Source: Saccoglossus kowalevskii
Taxonomy: Eukaryota > Hemichordata > Enteropneusta > Harrimaniidae
Direction: 5' to 3'
Assembly: GCF_000003605.2 (NCBI RefSeq)
Contig: NW_003134355.1
Span: forward strand, 42,323 to 62,980
DNA: 20,658 nucleotides
In this document: positions 9,732 to 19,020 of the stretch, piece after piece
Layout: each line of letters begins with the position of its first letter
Numbering within the stretch: position 1 is the stretch's first letter
Program-made: the position numbers and the translations under genes
Notes under the pieces: model-generated
What the model saw: only the letters and a program-made list of their open reading frames with translations
Databases searched by the model: none
Told to the model about the DNA's origin: nothing

Positions 9732-10050
9732 ACAAGCAGCTTGTCGGCTGAGATAGCTCCGCTGTTAGCAATGCACATTTCAATTAAAGAACTGAAGATA
9801 TCATTAGAAAATGAACAATATGTTGCGGTTTTTAACAAGAAGTCAAAAATATCACTTTTTACCAAAAATGACAAAAATATTCACCAAAATTAGAGAATTG
9901 AAGATATCATCATGAAATGAACAAATCTAAGAGAGGTCTACCCAAGTATCAAAGCATTCAGACTTGTAGTTTTCAAGTAAAACATTGAGACGAACGACGA
10001 CGGACAATCACTCGTATGATAAGCTTCGCTCGACAAAGTCAACAGCTTGT
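9732..10050 (+). mobile_element. Short hairpin-ended element, family B, copy B1
   Basis: It starts ACAAG (9732-9736), then a small hairpin CAGC/GCTG (9737-9740/9747-9750), then AGATAGCTCCGCTGTTAGC. The interior has about 110-bp monomers marked by GAA(C/T)TGAAGATATCAT. The right end is a hairpin AAGCT/AGCTT (10021-10025/10044-10048) with the apical GAC-AAA-GTC. It is non-coding. It shares both ends and most of the interior with B2 at 11032. Confidence 0.65.
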
Positions 10051-11031
10051 AGTAAGCAAAATTGGCCATGATTTGAATTCAATTCAGCTAACAGCCAAAC
10101 AATTGATTGACCAATCACAAAAGCTATTTTTTTAATACAACAGTACAACTATTATTTAAAACTTTATTATACAACAATGACATATATTGAGGTATGTATA
10201 AGAAATAAAAATAATTCACATCTCAAAAGTAATACCATAAGCTGGCAGTCAGCTGAGCTATAAACACTATAACATGATTAGTCTGAATCTGAGCAATCTG
10301 ATTGGCTGAAGCAAGGTCTTTATATATCTGGCACTAGAAAACCTGTGACCCCCAAGAAACTGAATCAAGATCACATGACTGTGAGCACTTTTCATAGTGA
10401 ATGATCAACTGATCAAAACTGGGAAACCTGGTACAAGTACTAATACAAAATTATTAATAACATAACTGGGAACATTGGGAATGAAATTTACAAATACCAA
10501 TGCAATATAAACAGTAATTTTGTAGCATATGGTATTTAGTAAAAAAAATATAAGACCTATCTTGGTAAAATTAGCATATTTGGGAAAGATACACTTGATT
10601 ATTATCTTCTACCAAATATGCTAATTTTAACCAGAGAGGTCTTATATCTGCCACCACATTTAATATAATGCAATACTTGAGTCATAAGGGTGGGTCTGTA
10701 CCATCAACAATGTTATATAATCTAACTCTGAAAGCCACCTCCAATGAGCTATCTCCATAATAACAAACAAAAACAGAGTAACTTTTACAAGCTTGCCATT
10801 ATTAATCCTAAGACTACATTAAATAACAAATGGATACAAACTCACAATGCATAGTATGACTTGTTTTTGCATAGCAAAAATAAAAAGACTTGAAACAATG
10901 AAATTTTATATCTAAACATTTTGCATGGAAAATACCAGGTAAGAACAATTCTGCTATAAAATAGACAAGAACAATAAAGTCATCATAATAATTTCAGTGT
11001 CACTCATAGAATAATATAACATGAATTGTAA
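10051..11031. other. Unassigned AT-rich region containing one long hairpin
   Basis: No gene is supported. A CAGTCAGCTGAGCT fragment at about 10246-10259 looks like an orphan family B right end. On the minus strand there is an AATAAA at about 10156-10151, a possible poly(A) signal without a known gene. The main structure is the hairpin listed at 10548-10647. Confidence 0.5.
10548..10647. repeat. 100-bp near-perfect hairpin
   Basis: Arms 10548-10584 and 10611-10647 are inverted copies with about three mismatches over 37 bp. The inner AAGATA/TATCTT pairs shorten the loop further. The size and mostly paired stem fit a small MITE or a pre-miRNA-like fold. No target-site duplication stands out. 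Confidence 0.7.
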
Positions 11032-11550
11032 ACAAGCAGCCTCTCGGCTGAGATAGCTCCGCTGTTAGCAAGGCACATTTCAATTAAAGAACTGAAGATA
11101 TTAGAAAATGAACAATATGTGTAGTATGTATAGCAATCGGAGTTGCTGTTTTCAACAAGAATTCAAAAATATCGCTTTTTACCAAAAATGACATAAATAT
11201 TCATCAAAATTAGATAATTGAAGATATCATCACGAAATGAACAAATCTGAGAGAGGTCCAAATGTAGTGTATATATGTAATATCAAAGTGATTGGACTTT
11301 TGGTTTTTAACAAGAAGTCGAAAATATCACTTTTTACCAAAAATTACAAATTGAGAATTGAAGATATCATTATGAAATGAACAAATCTAAGAGAGATCTA
11401 CCCCAGGTACATACACACCAAGTATCAAAGCATTCAGGCTTGTAGTTTTCAAGAAGAAGTCGAAAAAGTAAAACATTGACATGGACGATGGACGCTGACG
11501 GACAATCACTCATATGATAAGCTCCGCTCGACAAAGTTGACAGCTGAGCT
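11032..11550 (+). mobile_element. Short hairpin-ended element, family B, copy B2
   Basis: It starts ACAAG (11032-11036) followed by a 5-bp hairpin CAGCC/GGCTG (11037-11041/11046-11050). It has three interior monomers marked by AATTGAAGATATCAT-like text near 11092, 11216 and 11355, one more than B1. The right end (11520-11550) is AGCTC, mismatch, GCT, apical GAC-AAA-GTT, AGC, mismatch, GAGCT. There is no coding capacity. A minus-strand open frame over its right end is chance. Confidence 0.7.
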
Positions 11551-12297
11551 AAAAAGATCAAAAATAGAATATAAAAAATTACAGCAACATGTCTAAGCAA
11601 AATTTGGCTAGGAAAAATACCAACATGTTCCTAAATTAACATTATGTAATGCATTATTTACATTGCCCTTCATAACATTTTCAAAACATATGCTTGACAG
11701 TATTTTGTTTTATACTACATACTAGCATATTACTATATGTATAAATGTATTCATTGTGTCAACTCATTTTGATGTCTAAAACATTTTACCCTCCTTTGAA
11801 AATTGCACTTGCTAGTTACACAAAATTGAACTTGGTTGACATTTCATGGTTATTAATAAGTGACCAAAATTGGAAGATGATCAAGTCAGTTACTACGACA
11901 ACAACAACAGACATCTTCCTTCATCTTCAATAATACAGAGAAGGTACTAAAATGTTGACAATATGAAGACATGAGATTACTGGTGTATACATCACAATAA
12001 CAAAGTAACAGAAATCAAACTAGAGATTGATATTTATTATATTAAGAGTACGTACATAGTCATCTAAGGAAACCAATTGCTGCACGTTCAAGTAGGATTT
12101 ACATTCAAAACAGCAACCACACAGATACAATTTAAGTGCATATTGTTTTTGTACCAAGTCTAATTGAAATCAGTCAAGGCATGTACAACAAGAGTCTCAT
12201 GTCAAATGAACATAACCCAATTTAATAGTTAACAGACTTCTTTTGCAAATAAAATAAACTTGCTTAACCTTCAACACTGGAGGCACACCATAGAGAA
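11551..12297 (-). other. Possible 3' UTR and flank of the minus-strand exon
   Basis: No coding sequence is seen. Minus-strand AATAAA at 12038-12033 lies about 260 bp past the stop codon at 12298 and could be the poly(A) signal of that gene. A fragment at about 12130-12190 (TTTGTACCAAGTC, then GAAATCAGTCAAGGCAT) matches the interior of element E2 (near 6870-6905), so a family A relic lies in the putative UTR. Confidence 0.4.
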
Positions 12298-13071
12298 TTA
12301 TTTTCTTTTGTGGCCTCTTGCCCTCCACCCCCTTGAACATGATATTACTGGTTCTCTACCAAGTGTCTCAGTCTCTTGCTGTTGGTTTTGTTGTCTTCTT
12401 GAAGATCTTTGTACCACATGAACCTTCTCAGCTAGTTCTATAACTGAACTTTCATTTGATGTTTGTCTCTGTCCTCTAATGTCAGGTTGCTCATCGACAT
12501 TCTTCTGAGCTGAACATGGTAGCTTTTCCTCTGTTCTTTCTAAAACTCCAAAAATTGTTATTTTTTCATCTGTTCTCTCTAGTTTTACATCGCTTTGTCT
12601 TACAGAGGTAATTGATGAAATGTCTTTTTCTAATTCATCATTTGATAGTTTTTCATTTGTCTTTTCTATGTCTACCTCAGTAGGTATCTTTTCATCTGTC
12701 CTCTCTAGTTTTACATCGCTTTGTCTTACAGAGGTAATTGATGAAATGTCTTTTTCTAATTCATCATTTGATAGTTTTTCATTTGTCTTTTCTATGTCTA
12801 CCTCAAAAGGTATCTTTTCATCTGTCCTCTCTAGTTTTACATCACTTTGTCTTACAGAGGTAATTGATGAAATGTCTTTTTCTAATTCATCATTTGATAG
12901 TTTTTCATTTGTCTTTTCTATGTCTACCTCAGTAGGTATCTTTTCATCTGTCCTCTCTAGTTTTACATCACTTTGTATTACAGATGTAACTGATGAAATG
13001 TCTTTTTCTAATTCCTCAACAATTTTACCTTCTTGTACTTGCACACTTCCAGACCTCACTTCCTCTAGAGC
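12298..13071 (-). CDS. Last coding exon of an unidentified host gene, with four 42-residue repeats
   Basis: The minus strand reads a pyrimidine-rich TTTGATTTTCAG acceptor, then an open exon from 13071 (codon phase 0, A-L-E-E-V-R...) to TAA at 12300-12298, 257 codons. About 20 residues in, a 42-residue unit (ELEKDISSITSV...LERTDEKIPTEVDIEK..) is repeated: 13014-12889, 12888-12763, 12762-12637, and a degenerating fourth copy 12636-12511. The copies are almost identical in DNA as well. The tail is Q/R-rich and ends in basic GHKRK. The protein is highly charged (E, D, K, S, T), has no transmembrane segment or Cys pattern, and is probably disordered or weakly helical. I recognise no family. The upstream exons are outside the readable region, beyond the repeats at 13148-14172 or further. 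The overlapping plus-strand frame (12620-13075) is a by-product of the repeats. Confidence 0.7.
   Translation of the reverse strand, partial: ALEEVRSGSVQVQEGKIVEELEKDISSVTSVIQSDVKLERTDEKIPTEVDIEKTNEKLSNDELEKDISSITSVRQSDVKLERTDEKIPFEVDIEKTNEKLSNDELEKDISSITSVRQSDVKLERTDEKIPTEVDIEKTNEKLSNDELEKDISSITSVRQSDVKLERTDEKITIFGVLERTEEKLPCSAQKNVDEQPDIRGQRQTSNESSVIELAEKVHVVQRSSRRQQNQQQETETLGREPVISCSRGWRARGHKRK
12511..13014 (-). repeat. 126-bp coding tandem repeat, 4 copies
   Basis: Four units of exactly 126 bp (42 codons) keep the reading frame. Units 2 and 3 differ by only a few bases (a T/F change after KIP). The fourth unit keeps about 26 residues and then diverges, yet ends LERTEEKLP, an echo of the internal LERTDEKIP. 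This points to recent expansion or gene conversion. Confidence 0.9.
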
Positions 13072-13147
13072 CTGAAAATCAAACAACAAACATAATAATT
13101 ATAAACATACTCTATAGTACATAGATCTGTAGAAACTATAGAAGACA

Positions 13148-13740
13148 ACAAGTCATTGAAAATGACACAGTCCCCGTTAAATTTTTGAAAGTTCTATTTG
13201 TGCTCGTCATATTAAAGGGGTTGTCACGAGTGTGTCCTTGAAACTTGAGTTCCAAGTGGCGTATACAACAGATTGTTTATTTACATCAAAACACGTGTTC
13301 CGTGTAGTAGTAATATGGCCAAAAATAAAAACAGCCGTTATTCGGCCATCTTTGATCTGATTATGAAACACACTGATATGTATGATGTATGTGCCAAATA
13401 CGAATGAAAATGGTACATAAATTGTGGAAATATAGTAGTAGGGCCAAAAAGTCAGATGGCTGTCAATCGGCCATCCTTGACCAGATTTTGAAACCAATTG
13501 TCATGGACATGGACATGCATCCTAACATTGAATGAAAACTGACAGAGCACGTCCAAGATACCGCATAAAAAAAAAAACAAGATGTCTGCATATGTCCCAC
13601 ATAAAGTACTAACACATGCAAAGAATGAACGGAATCGGTCCAAGGGATTCTGAGATATGACTCCGGACAGACACACAGACGCACGGAGACTGAATTATAA
13701 GTCCCTGTTTTCGGACTTCGTCCAAACAGGGACTAATAAT
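13148..13740 (+). mobile_element. Family A element, copy E3, both ends present
   Basis: The left end is ACAA, then the hairpin GTCATT-GAA-AATGAC (13152-13166), then ACAGTCCCCGTTA. The right end is a perfect 11-bp stem AGTCCCTGTTT/AAACAGGGACT (13700-13710/13724-13734) enclosing GGAC-TTC-GTCC, followed by AATAAT. AGTCCCCGTT near the left end and AGTCCCTGTT of the right stem form a short repeat linking the two ends. The interior has monomer heads such as GCCGTTATTCGGC (about 13333-13345) and ATGGCTGTCAATCGGCCAT (about 13456-13474), and the ACAGACACACAGACGCACG run before the right end. It lies in the putative intron upstream of the exon at 12298-13071. Confidence 0.7.
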
Positions 13741-13883
13741 GCTTACAACAGATTCTATAGTATACAGACGTCCTTAATATATCAATACTATAGAAGACAG
13801 TAATTATTACAACTGATTCTATAGCAGACAGTGTTAATGAAGGAAATATTGAAAAACAATACTTTTTTTTTCTAACCTGAAAA

Positions 13884-14172
13884 ACAAGCCATGCATTGCA
13901 CAGTCCCTGTTAGTTATCAAACTTAAGATATATAATTTTGTTCATAGTAATATAGTTCAAACATAAACATGTCAGAGATATGATGATGCTTGATTACAGT
14001 GATTTTGAAATGAATGACATTCAGTCATCTTGTATCAGATCGTCAAACGAGTACTTGCCCATATTGAGAGATACTGCTGTGGAACAGCATTAATTAAAAC
14101 AAAATCGGCCATTTGAATACAACTACGGTATATATCTATAACATGATGTAAAACAAATATATAAAATTTGAC
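13884..14172 (+). mobile_element. Family A element, copy E4, right part lost
   Basis: It starts ACAAGCCATGCATTGCACAG, matching E1 with one change in the palindrome (13888-13899). It follows E1 through CATATTGAGAGATA and TAACATGATGTA to AATATATAAAATTTGA. At about 14172 it stops and GC-rich retroelement sequence begins. The missing right end shows that the junction is a deletion or insertion breakpoint. Confidence 0.65.
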
Positions 14173-14391
14173 GTTGGCAGCCAGCTTACATAGACCTTTC
14201 GTCTGTGCGAGTCTACTGAGAGCCTCTATGTGCGTAAGTGATACCCACTGGGCTTGCGGGTCTGGTAAGCCTGGAAGCATGACTAGCATTTCCAACAGAA
14301 GGGGAAACTAGACCTTGGTTGGCCAATTAGGTGCGACCAATGACAATATGCGGGTGTGCACCTGTCGAAGTTTTCTCTGGTGCCCGGCGAA
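14173..14391 (-). pseudogene. DIRS-type retroelement: start of the tyrosine recombinase region, truncated
   Basis: Downstream of RNase H on the minus strand the frame reads WPTKV (about 14320), then FPLLLEMLVMLPGLPD, then SLTHIEALSRLAQTKG, and stops being retroelement-like at about 14173. W-x-x-x-x-W/F-FPLL-x-EM is the linker that follows RNase H in DIRS polyproteins, before the tyrosine recombinase that integrates the circular DNA. A stop replaces the expected Trp in the linker. The catalytic recombinase domain itself (R, H-x-x-R, Y) is not in the window. Confidence 0.6.
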
Positions 14392-15036
14392 CTAGCGGGA
14401 AGGGGGGAAAGGCGTACACGGGGTTAGCAAAGCGACCCTGGCCCAGGCTCCTGGAGTCAGCAGGAGTGTTATGTACATTGGGAGCTTGCGGTTCCAGGGT
14501 GTGGCAAACCGGTTTATCTTTGGACAGTCCCACAGCCGGAACAGCCTGGAGGCTACCCACTGGGGTATCAGCCACTCTGTGTTCTGGAGACAGAGCCGCC
14601 CTGAAAGGGCGTCTGCCAGACTGTTCCTCAACCCTGGAAGGTGGTGTGCGGTTAGCTCCACATTGTATTCCAGGCACCGAAGGAGAATTTTGTTCCGCTG
14701 GGACTGACAATGATGGGAACGTGTCCCCCCCTCCTTCTTGAAGGAGACCACCGCTGTGTTGCCTGTGCGGAGCAGGACTGCTTTCACTTCGAGTTGTTTG
14801 ATATGGTGGTCCCAAAACTAATGCGGGGGCCATATCCTTGGGCTTGATTGAGGTGCGCTCCCCAACCTTGGAGGGAGGCATATGTTACCACGAATTTTAC
14901 CTGCGGCGAGTGGGTCCAAGGGGGCCCCCTGTCCGAGGTTGGCCAGTGACGACCACCAGGGCAGGGCTTCCTTCACATGGTCCTTCACATCAAAACCCGC
15001 TCTGTGTTGTAACAACATCATTTCGATGATCCGCAT
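14392..15036 (-). pseudogene. DIRS-type RNase H domain, broken
   Basis: The minus strand reads VKEALPWWSSLANLGQGAPL (about 14975-14915), then in a second frame YASLQGWGAHLNQAQGYG (about 14880-14827), a stop at the end of SFGTTISNNSK, then VLLRTGNTAVV (about 14775-14745), AHHLPGLRNSLADALSG (about 14655-14600), then NRKLPMY. This is the DIRS-type RNase H: D-A-S-x-x-G-W-G-A-H, T-D-N-T/A, H-x-P-G-x-x-N-x-x-A-D. Two catalytic acids are replaced (DAS to YAS, TDN to TGN) and frames shift, so it cannot degrade the RNA strand. It sits between RT and the recombinase linker, the order expected for DIRS. Confidence 0.8.
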
Positions 15037-15099
15037 TAGTTCTCAGAGGGGCACTGAGGGAACGCTGATTAGGCGTTCGACTAGGCTGCCTAGTGCTAA

Positions 15100-15790
15100 G
15101 CAACACGCTAGAAATAGCTATACCAAGTCTATCTCTGTGTCAAACTTAATATGCCCAGGAACACCAACTGTGCGTTGGGTCGAGATGGGACTTGTCGATT
15201 TACTAAAGAGCCCAACTGGTGAAGTAAATCCTGTGTTAGCCTGATGTGTTTGGCCAATAACCCCTTGTCCGGGTTGTGTAGTAACCAGTTGTCTAGGTAC
15301 GGATTGAGGAGTACCGACATTTGGTGAAACAGCAGCGCTACCTGTTTCATCACTCTGGTGAACATTAGAGCGCTGTGCATAATCCGAACGGGGGGCACCC
15401 AAAATTCGAATACTTGGCTAAGCTGGGCGATTTGAATGAGATAGCCAGCCAGTCAAAACGGTAGATGGAGAGTAGAACACTGATGGCGTCTCCATGCAGA
15501 ACCGATCGAGGAGCACATACTAATTTAGTCTGCCTAGGTCCAGAGCTAGACGCCGGCTTCCTGTAGACTTGGTACTACGAACACGTTTGGGTAGAAGCCT
15601 GGACTTAATACCGGCTGATCTACCCTGTGTATGGTGTCCTATTCCAGCAAACTACTACTTCCTGTCTGATTGCTTCCGCTTTGCAGGAGTCCCCTTGCAG
15701 TGCCCAATAAGGGAGACACTGACGGGGGAGATGGAGATTTCAGCGGTATCCCGTAACCTAATGTCACCACCTGGAAAGATCCAGGGATCA
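15100..15790 (-). pseudogene. DIRS-type reverse transcriptase, broken
   Basis: In minus-strand order: VTLGYGIPLK-like text (about 15765-15735), GFYPNVFVV (about 15600-15570), STGSRRLALDLGRLN (about 15555-15512), LLDRFCMETP, PPFGLCTA, MFTRVMKQVALLFHQM (about 15365-15315), NPYLDNWLLHNPDKG (about 15305-15260), LVFLGI and FDTEIDLV. This is the RT arrangement of DIRS elements (FYSN.F.VPK, R.V.DLR.LN, M.T, PFGL..AP..FTK.M, YLDDWL, FLG...DT). The catalytic YLDD is YLDN here. At least three frame changes and one stop are needed to follow it, and a segment before PPFGL seems shortened. Confidence 0.8.
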
Positions 15791-16814
15791 GTCACCCACT
15801 GTCTCCCAACCGGACTACACCAGCGCAATCTGTGTACGACAGGGATATGTGGCCATGGGTTCGGCAGTTGCGAGAGGCGGGGTGCTCTCTTCTCACATGA
15901 GGTGAGTTTCCCCAAGGTCGGCGGTAGTCACTAAGTTGTGACCTGGCCAGTCGCTGAACACATGCCTGTCCCCCCCGGTCGCGGAGGTAAGCGTCAAACA
16001 TGCTTACCTCGCTGCCAGGGTGGACGACTGCCCGAAGAGGGTGGGGAGCCACCACCTGGTCCCTTCTTCTCTGGGTGTGCGCCACTACTCTTCCCTCCTG
16101 TGGAAGTGTATGAGTGCTTGCCTCCTGGCTGACTCTGGCTAGCGGACGACGCCCTAGGGCATTGTGTTTTCTGTGCTTGGGGTGCCTTCCACTTACCCTT
16201 GGCAGGGCCAACTGGCTAGCGGATTCGATCTGAACCCTCTGGTTCATTGCACTCTGAAGCTCCAAGACTGTACCCACCATTCACCGAACAAAGAGGGTAG
16301 AAGATGTCCAGTCTGCGTCACTGAGGTGGGAACGTACCCCCTGACTCAGTTTGCCGGCGAAAACACATGCGTCTAAGGTCGTGTCTCATTGCACAGTAGT
16401 GGCCCCGGCTAAGAGCCAGGTGACACCAGTAAATGTGTTGCCTGGTCTAGGAGGCTGGTGCGTTCTGCCTCTGAGGTCCCGGGCGCGCACAATAATGCGC
16501 TCAAGCAACTGTGCCCTTAGGGCATGATGGATCATCTTAGATTGAGCTGGCGAGAACGCCCATGGAACATGGCTGTCCCCCTTTACCCGGTTTGACAAAC
16601 GGAAATTCATAGTACCGGGGTCTGGGAAAGGAGTTTTTGGTCTCATCCCACACTTTGGGTTCTGATCCCAAAACCACACCGGCAGGTTAGCGTTTAGTCC
16701 AGCAGAAAGTGAAAGTGTTGCCTAAAGTTTTTCCCCACCTGGGGCTCTTAAGTGTTACCTCCTCCGCGGCTGACCAACGTCCGCCCATCAACACCGTTTG
16801 CACCCCATGCGCCC
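15791..16814 (-). pseudogene. DIRS-type gag-like and linker region, broken
   Basis: Upstream of the RT the minus strand has open stretches separated by stops: ASQLALPRVSGRHPKHRKHN (about 16220-16160) within 15792-16280, and AFSPAQSKMIHHALRAQLLE (about 16560-16505) within 16386-16679. The sequence shares the high GC of the RT and is continuous with it, so by position it is the ORF1 (gag-like, nucleic-acid-binding) part of the same element. I see no diagnostic motif of its own, so this call rests on order and composition. Confidence 0.45.
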
Positions 16815-19008
16815 CACTTTGCACTCGGACGGACTGGGAGAGATGTGCCAACGGGGTTGCTTTGGATCCTGACGCCTGTGATCCCATAAGCGTTGAAGCA
16901 ACCTTAGGTGGTCGCCTTAGGATCAAGGGTGGGGGTATTTACATTGTATCACAAGGATCAATGATACTCTGCATCACCTCAAAGGTGTGGCTCACCGAGC
17001 CGTTACGGATGGAAGACTCTGAGGGGCCGCCCGAGGTACCGGCTGTACCCGACGCGAGCGAACTGTTCCATTTCAACTTAAATATGGGAGAGAGAGGGTG
17101 TTCGACTGTGTGTCTCATGACAGGGTTGGTTCCCTCTGGGGACGCCCGTGGGTCGGTAAGAAGGGAGTCAAAACCCATGGCGGAGACCGGACACAAGGGT
17201 AAATTCATTACCATTGTACCATTTCTGCGCAACGAACCCTGGGTGGCTGAAGGTAGGGGGAGGTGCAACGTGTGCTCTGACCCAAAAGCCCTGCCCCGAA
17301 ATCGGAGGCTTGGCTGCCAGCATCCCCGTTGGCATTCAGTGCCCGAGACCCCAGAGGACACCCGGTGTAACTAGCCTGAGCCTAGGCCTCACCCAAATCA
17401 GCAGGAGAGCCGCGGTTGTGAACAGGGGGGTTCCCCGGAAGAGACGTGTTTGAATGCAAATGATGCCTTTATGTCTCTTCCTGCTTGCTCACCAGGGGGC
17501 CACAGTGGAGACAGCTCGCTCCGACTGCGTCTGATCTACCCAGCCTGCCAGGGACGCAGTTGCCCAGACAGTCCTTCGACCAAAACCCTCAACTCAGAGG
17601 CAAACCCGGCACCGTGCAAGGAAGGGTCCACAAAAGGACCCGCAACAGGCCCCATAGGAGGAAAGCCTCAAGGGGCATGGCATCGCTGCAGACTAAAATC
17701 AGATAAACCATCGCTAAAAAAACAGACTGTGAGGATGCCCTCCGTTCAGCGGGGGGAGACCGAGAAAAAATATCGGTACCTCTACCATCGAGCCTCCTAC
17801 GTGACGTCTCGATACACAAAGCCCCGGTAGCTGAGCGTGTGGACTTTCCACTCATGCCAAACACGCAACTCACTTTAACCGACTTTTTCTACTGGACGCG
17901 CGACCAACCGGACTTTGCACTTTGCACTCGGACGGACTGGGAGAGATGTGCCAACGGGGTTGCTTTGGATCCTGACGCCTGTGATCCCATAAGCGTTGAA
18001 GCAACCTTAGGTGGTCGCCTTAGGATCAAGGGTGGGGGTATTTACATTGTATCACTAGGATCAATGATACTCTGCATCACCTCAAAGGCGTGGCTCACCG
18101 AGCCGTTACGGATGGAAGACTCTGAGGGGCCGCCCGAGGTACCGGCTGTACCCGACGCGAGCGAACTGTTCCATTTCAACTTAAATATGGGAGAGAGAGG
18201 GTGTTCGACTGTGCGTCTCATGACAGGGTTGGTTCCCTCTGGGGACGCCCGTGGGTCGGTAAGAAGGGAGTCAAAACCCATGGCGGAGACCGGACACAAG
18301 GGTAAATTCATTACCATTGTACCATTTCTGCGCAACGAACCCTGGGTGGCTGAAGGTAGGGGGAGGTGCAACGTGTGCTCTGACCCAAAAGCCCTGCCCC
18401 GAAATTGGAGGCTTGGCTGCCAGCATCCCCGTTGGCATTCAGTGCCCGAGGCCCCAGAGGACACCCGGTGTAACTAGCCTGAGCCTAGGCCTCACCCAAA
18501 TCAGCAGGAGAGCCGCGGTTGTGAACAGGGGGGTTCCCCGGAAGAGACGTGTTTGAATGCAAATGATGCCTTTATGTCTCTTCCTGCTTGCTCACCAGGG
18601 GGCCACAGTGGAGACAGCTCGCTCCGACTGCATCTGATCTACCCGGCCTGCCAGGGACGCAGTTGCCCAGACAGTCCTTCGACCAAAACCCTCAACTCAG
18701 AGGCAAACCCGGCACCGTGCAAGGAAGGGTCCACAAAAGGACCCGCAACAGGCCCCATAGGAGGAAAGCCTCAAGGGGCATGGCCTCGCTGCAGACTAAA
18801 ATCAGATAAACCATCGCTAAAAAAACAGACTGTGAGGATGCCCTCTGATCAGCGGGGGGAGACCGAGAAAAAATATCGGTACCTCTACCATCGAGCCTCC
18901 TACGTGACGTCTCGATACACAAAGCACCGGTAGCTGAGTGTGTGGACTTTCCACTCATGCCAAACACGCAACTCACTTTAACCGACTTTTTCTACTGGAC
19001 GCGCGACC
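16815..19008. repeat. 1,091-bp tandem duplication
   Basis: Copy 1 (16815-17905) and copy 2 (17918-19008) are offset by 1,103 bp and separated by a 12-bp spacer, AACCGGACTTTG. By eye about a dozen substitutions and no indels distinguish them, roughly 1 % divergence. Each copy holds equally long open frames on both strands (140 codons minus; about 185 shared codons plus). Every difference inside either frame changes the amino acid, so there is no sign that either protein is being kept. At the spacer CTTTGCAC is doubled, suggesting slippage or unequal exchange at short homology. Confidence 0.92.
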
Positions 19009-19020
19009 TTGCTGTGAAAA

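Larger units (their letters stand above)
14173..19020 (-). mobile_element. Degenerate DIRS-type tyrosine-recombinase retroelement
   Basis: The block is distinctly GC-richer than the AT-rich surroundings. In minus-strand order it holds a leader/ORF1 region (with a 1.09-kb duplication), RT, RNase H and the start of a recombinase region. Boundaries are estimates: the right part of E4 is lost at 14172, and the AT content rises again after about 19020. No inverted terminal repeats or internal complementary region, the usual DIRS end signals, could be identified. All recognised domains carry inactivating changes. Confidence 0.65.

Noticed and set aside
12620-13075. 151-codon plus-strand frame with SFSNSSFDSFSF repeats
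   Set aside because: Exact antisense of the 126-bp coding repeat; kept open only because the unit length is a multiple of three.
14331-14741. Plus-strand frames in the GC-rich block (also 14882-15244, 15569-15934)
   Set aside because: Antisense of DIRS RT and RNase H domains, which are recognised on the minus strand.
17450-17830. 126-codon plus-strand frames in both duplicate copies (also 18553-18933)
   Set aside because: Low-complexity Pro/Ser/Arg text typical of GC-rich non-coding frames; differences between copies show no constraint.
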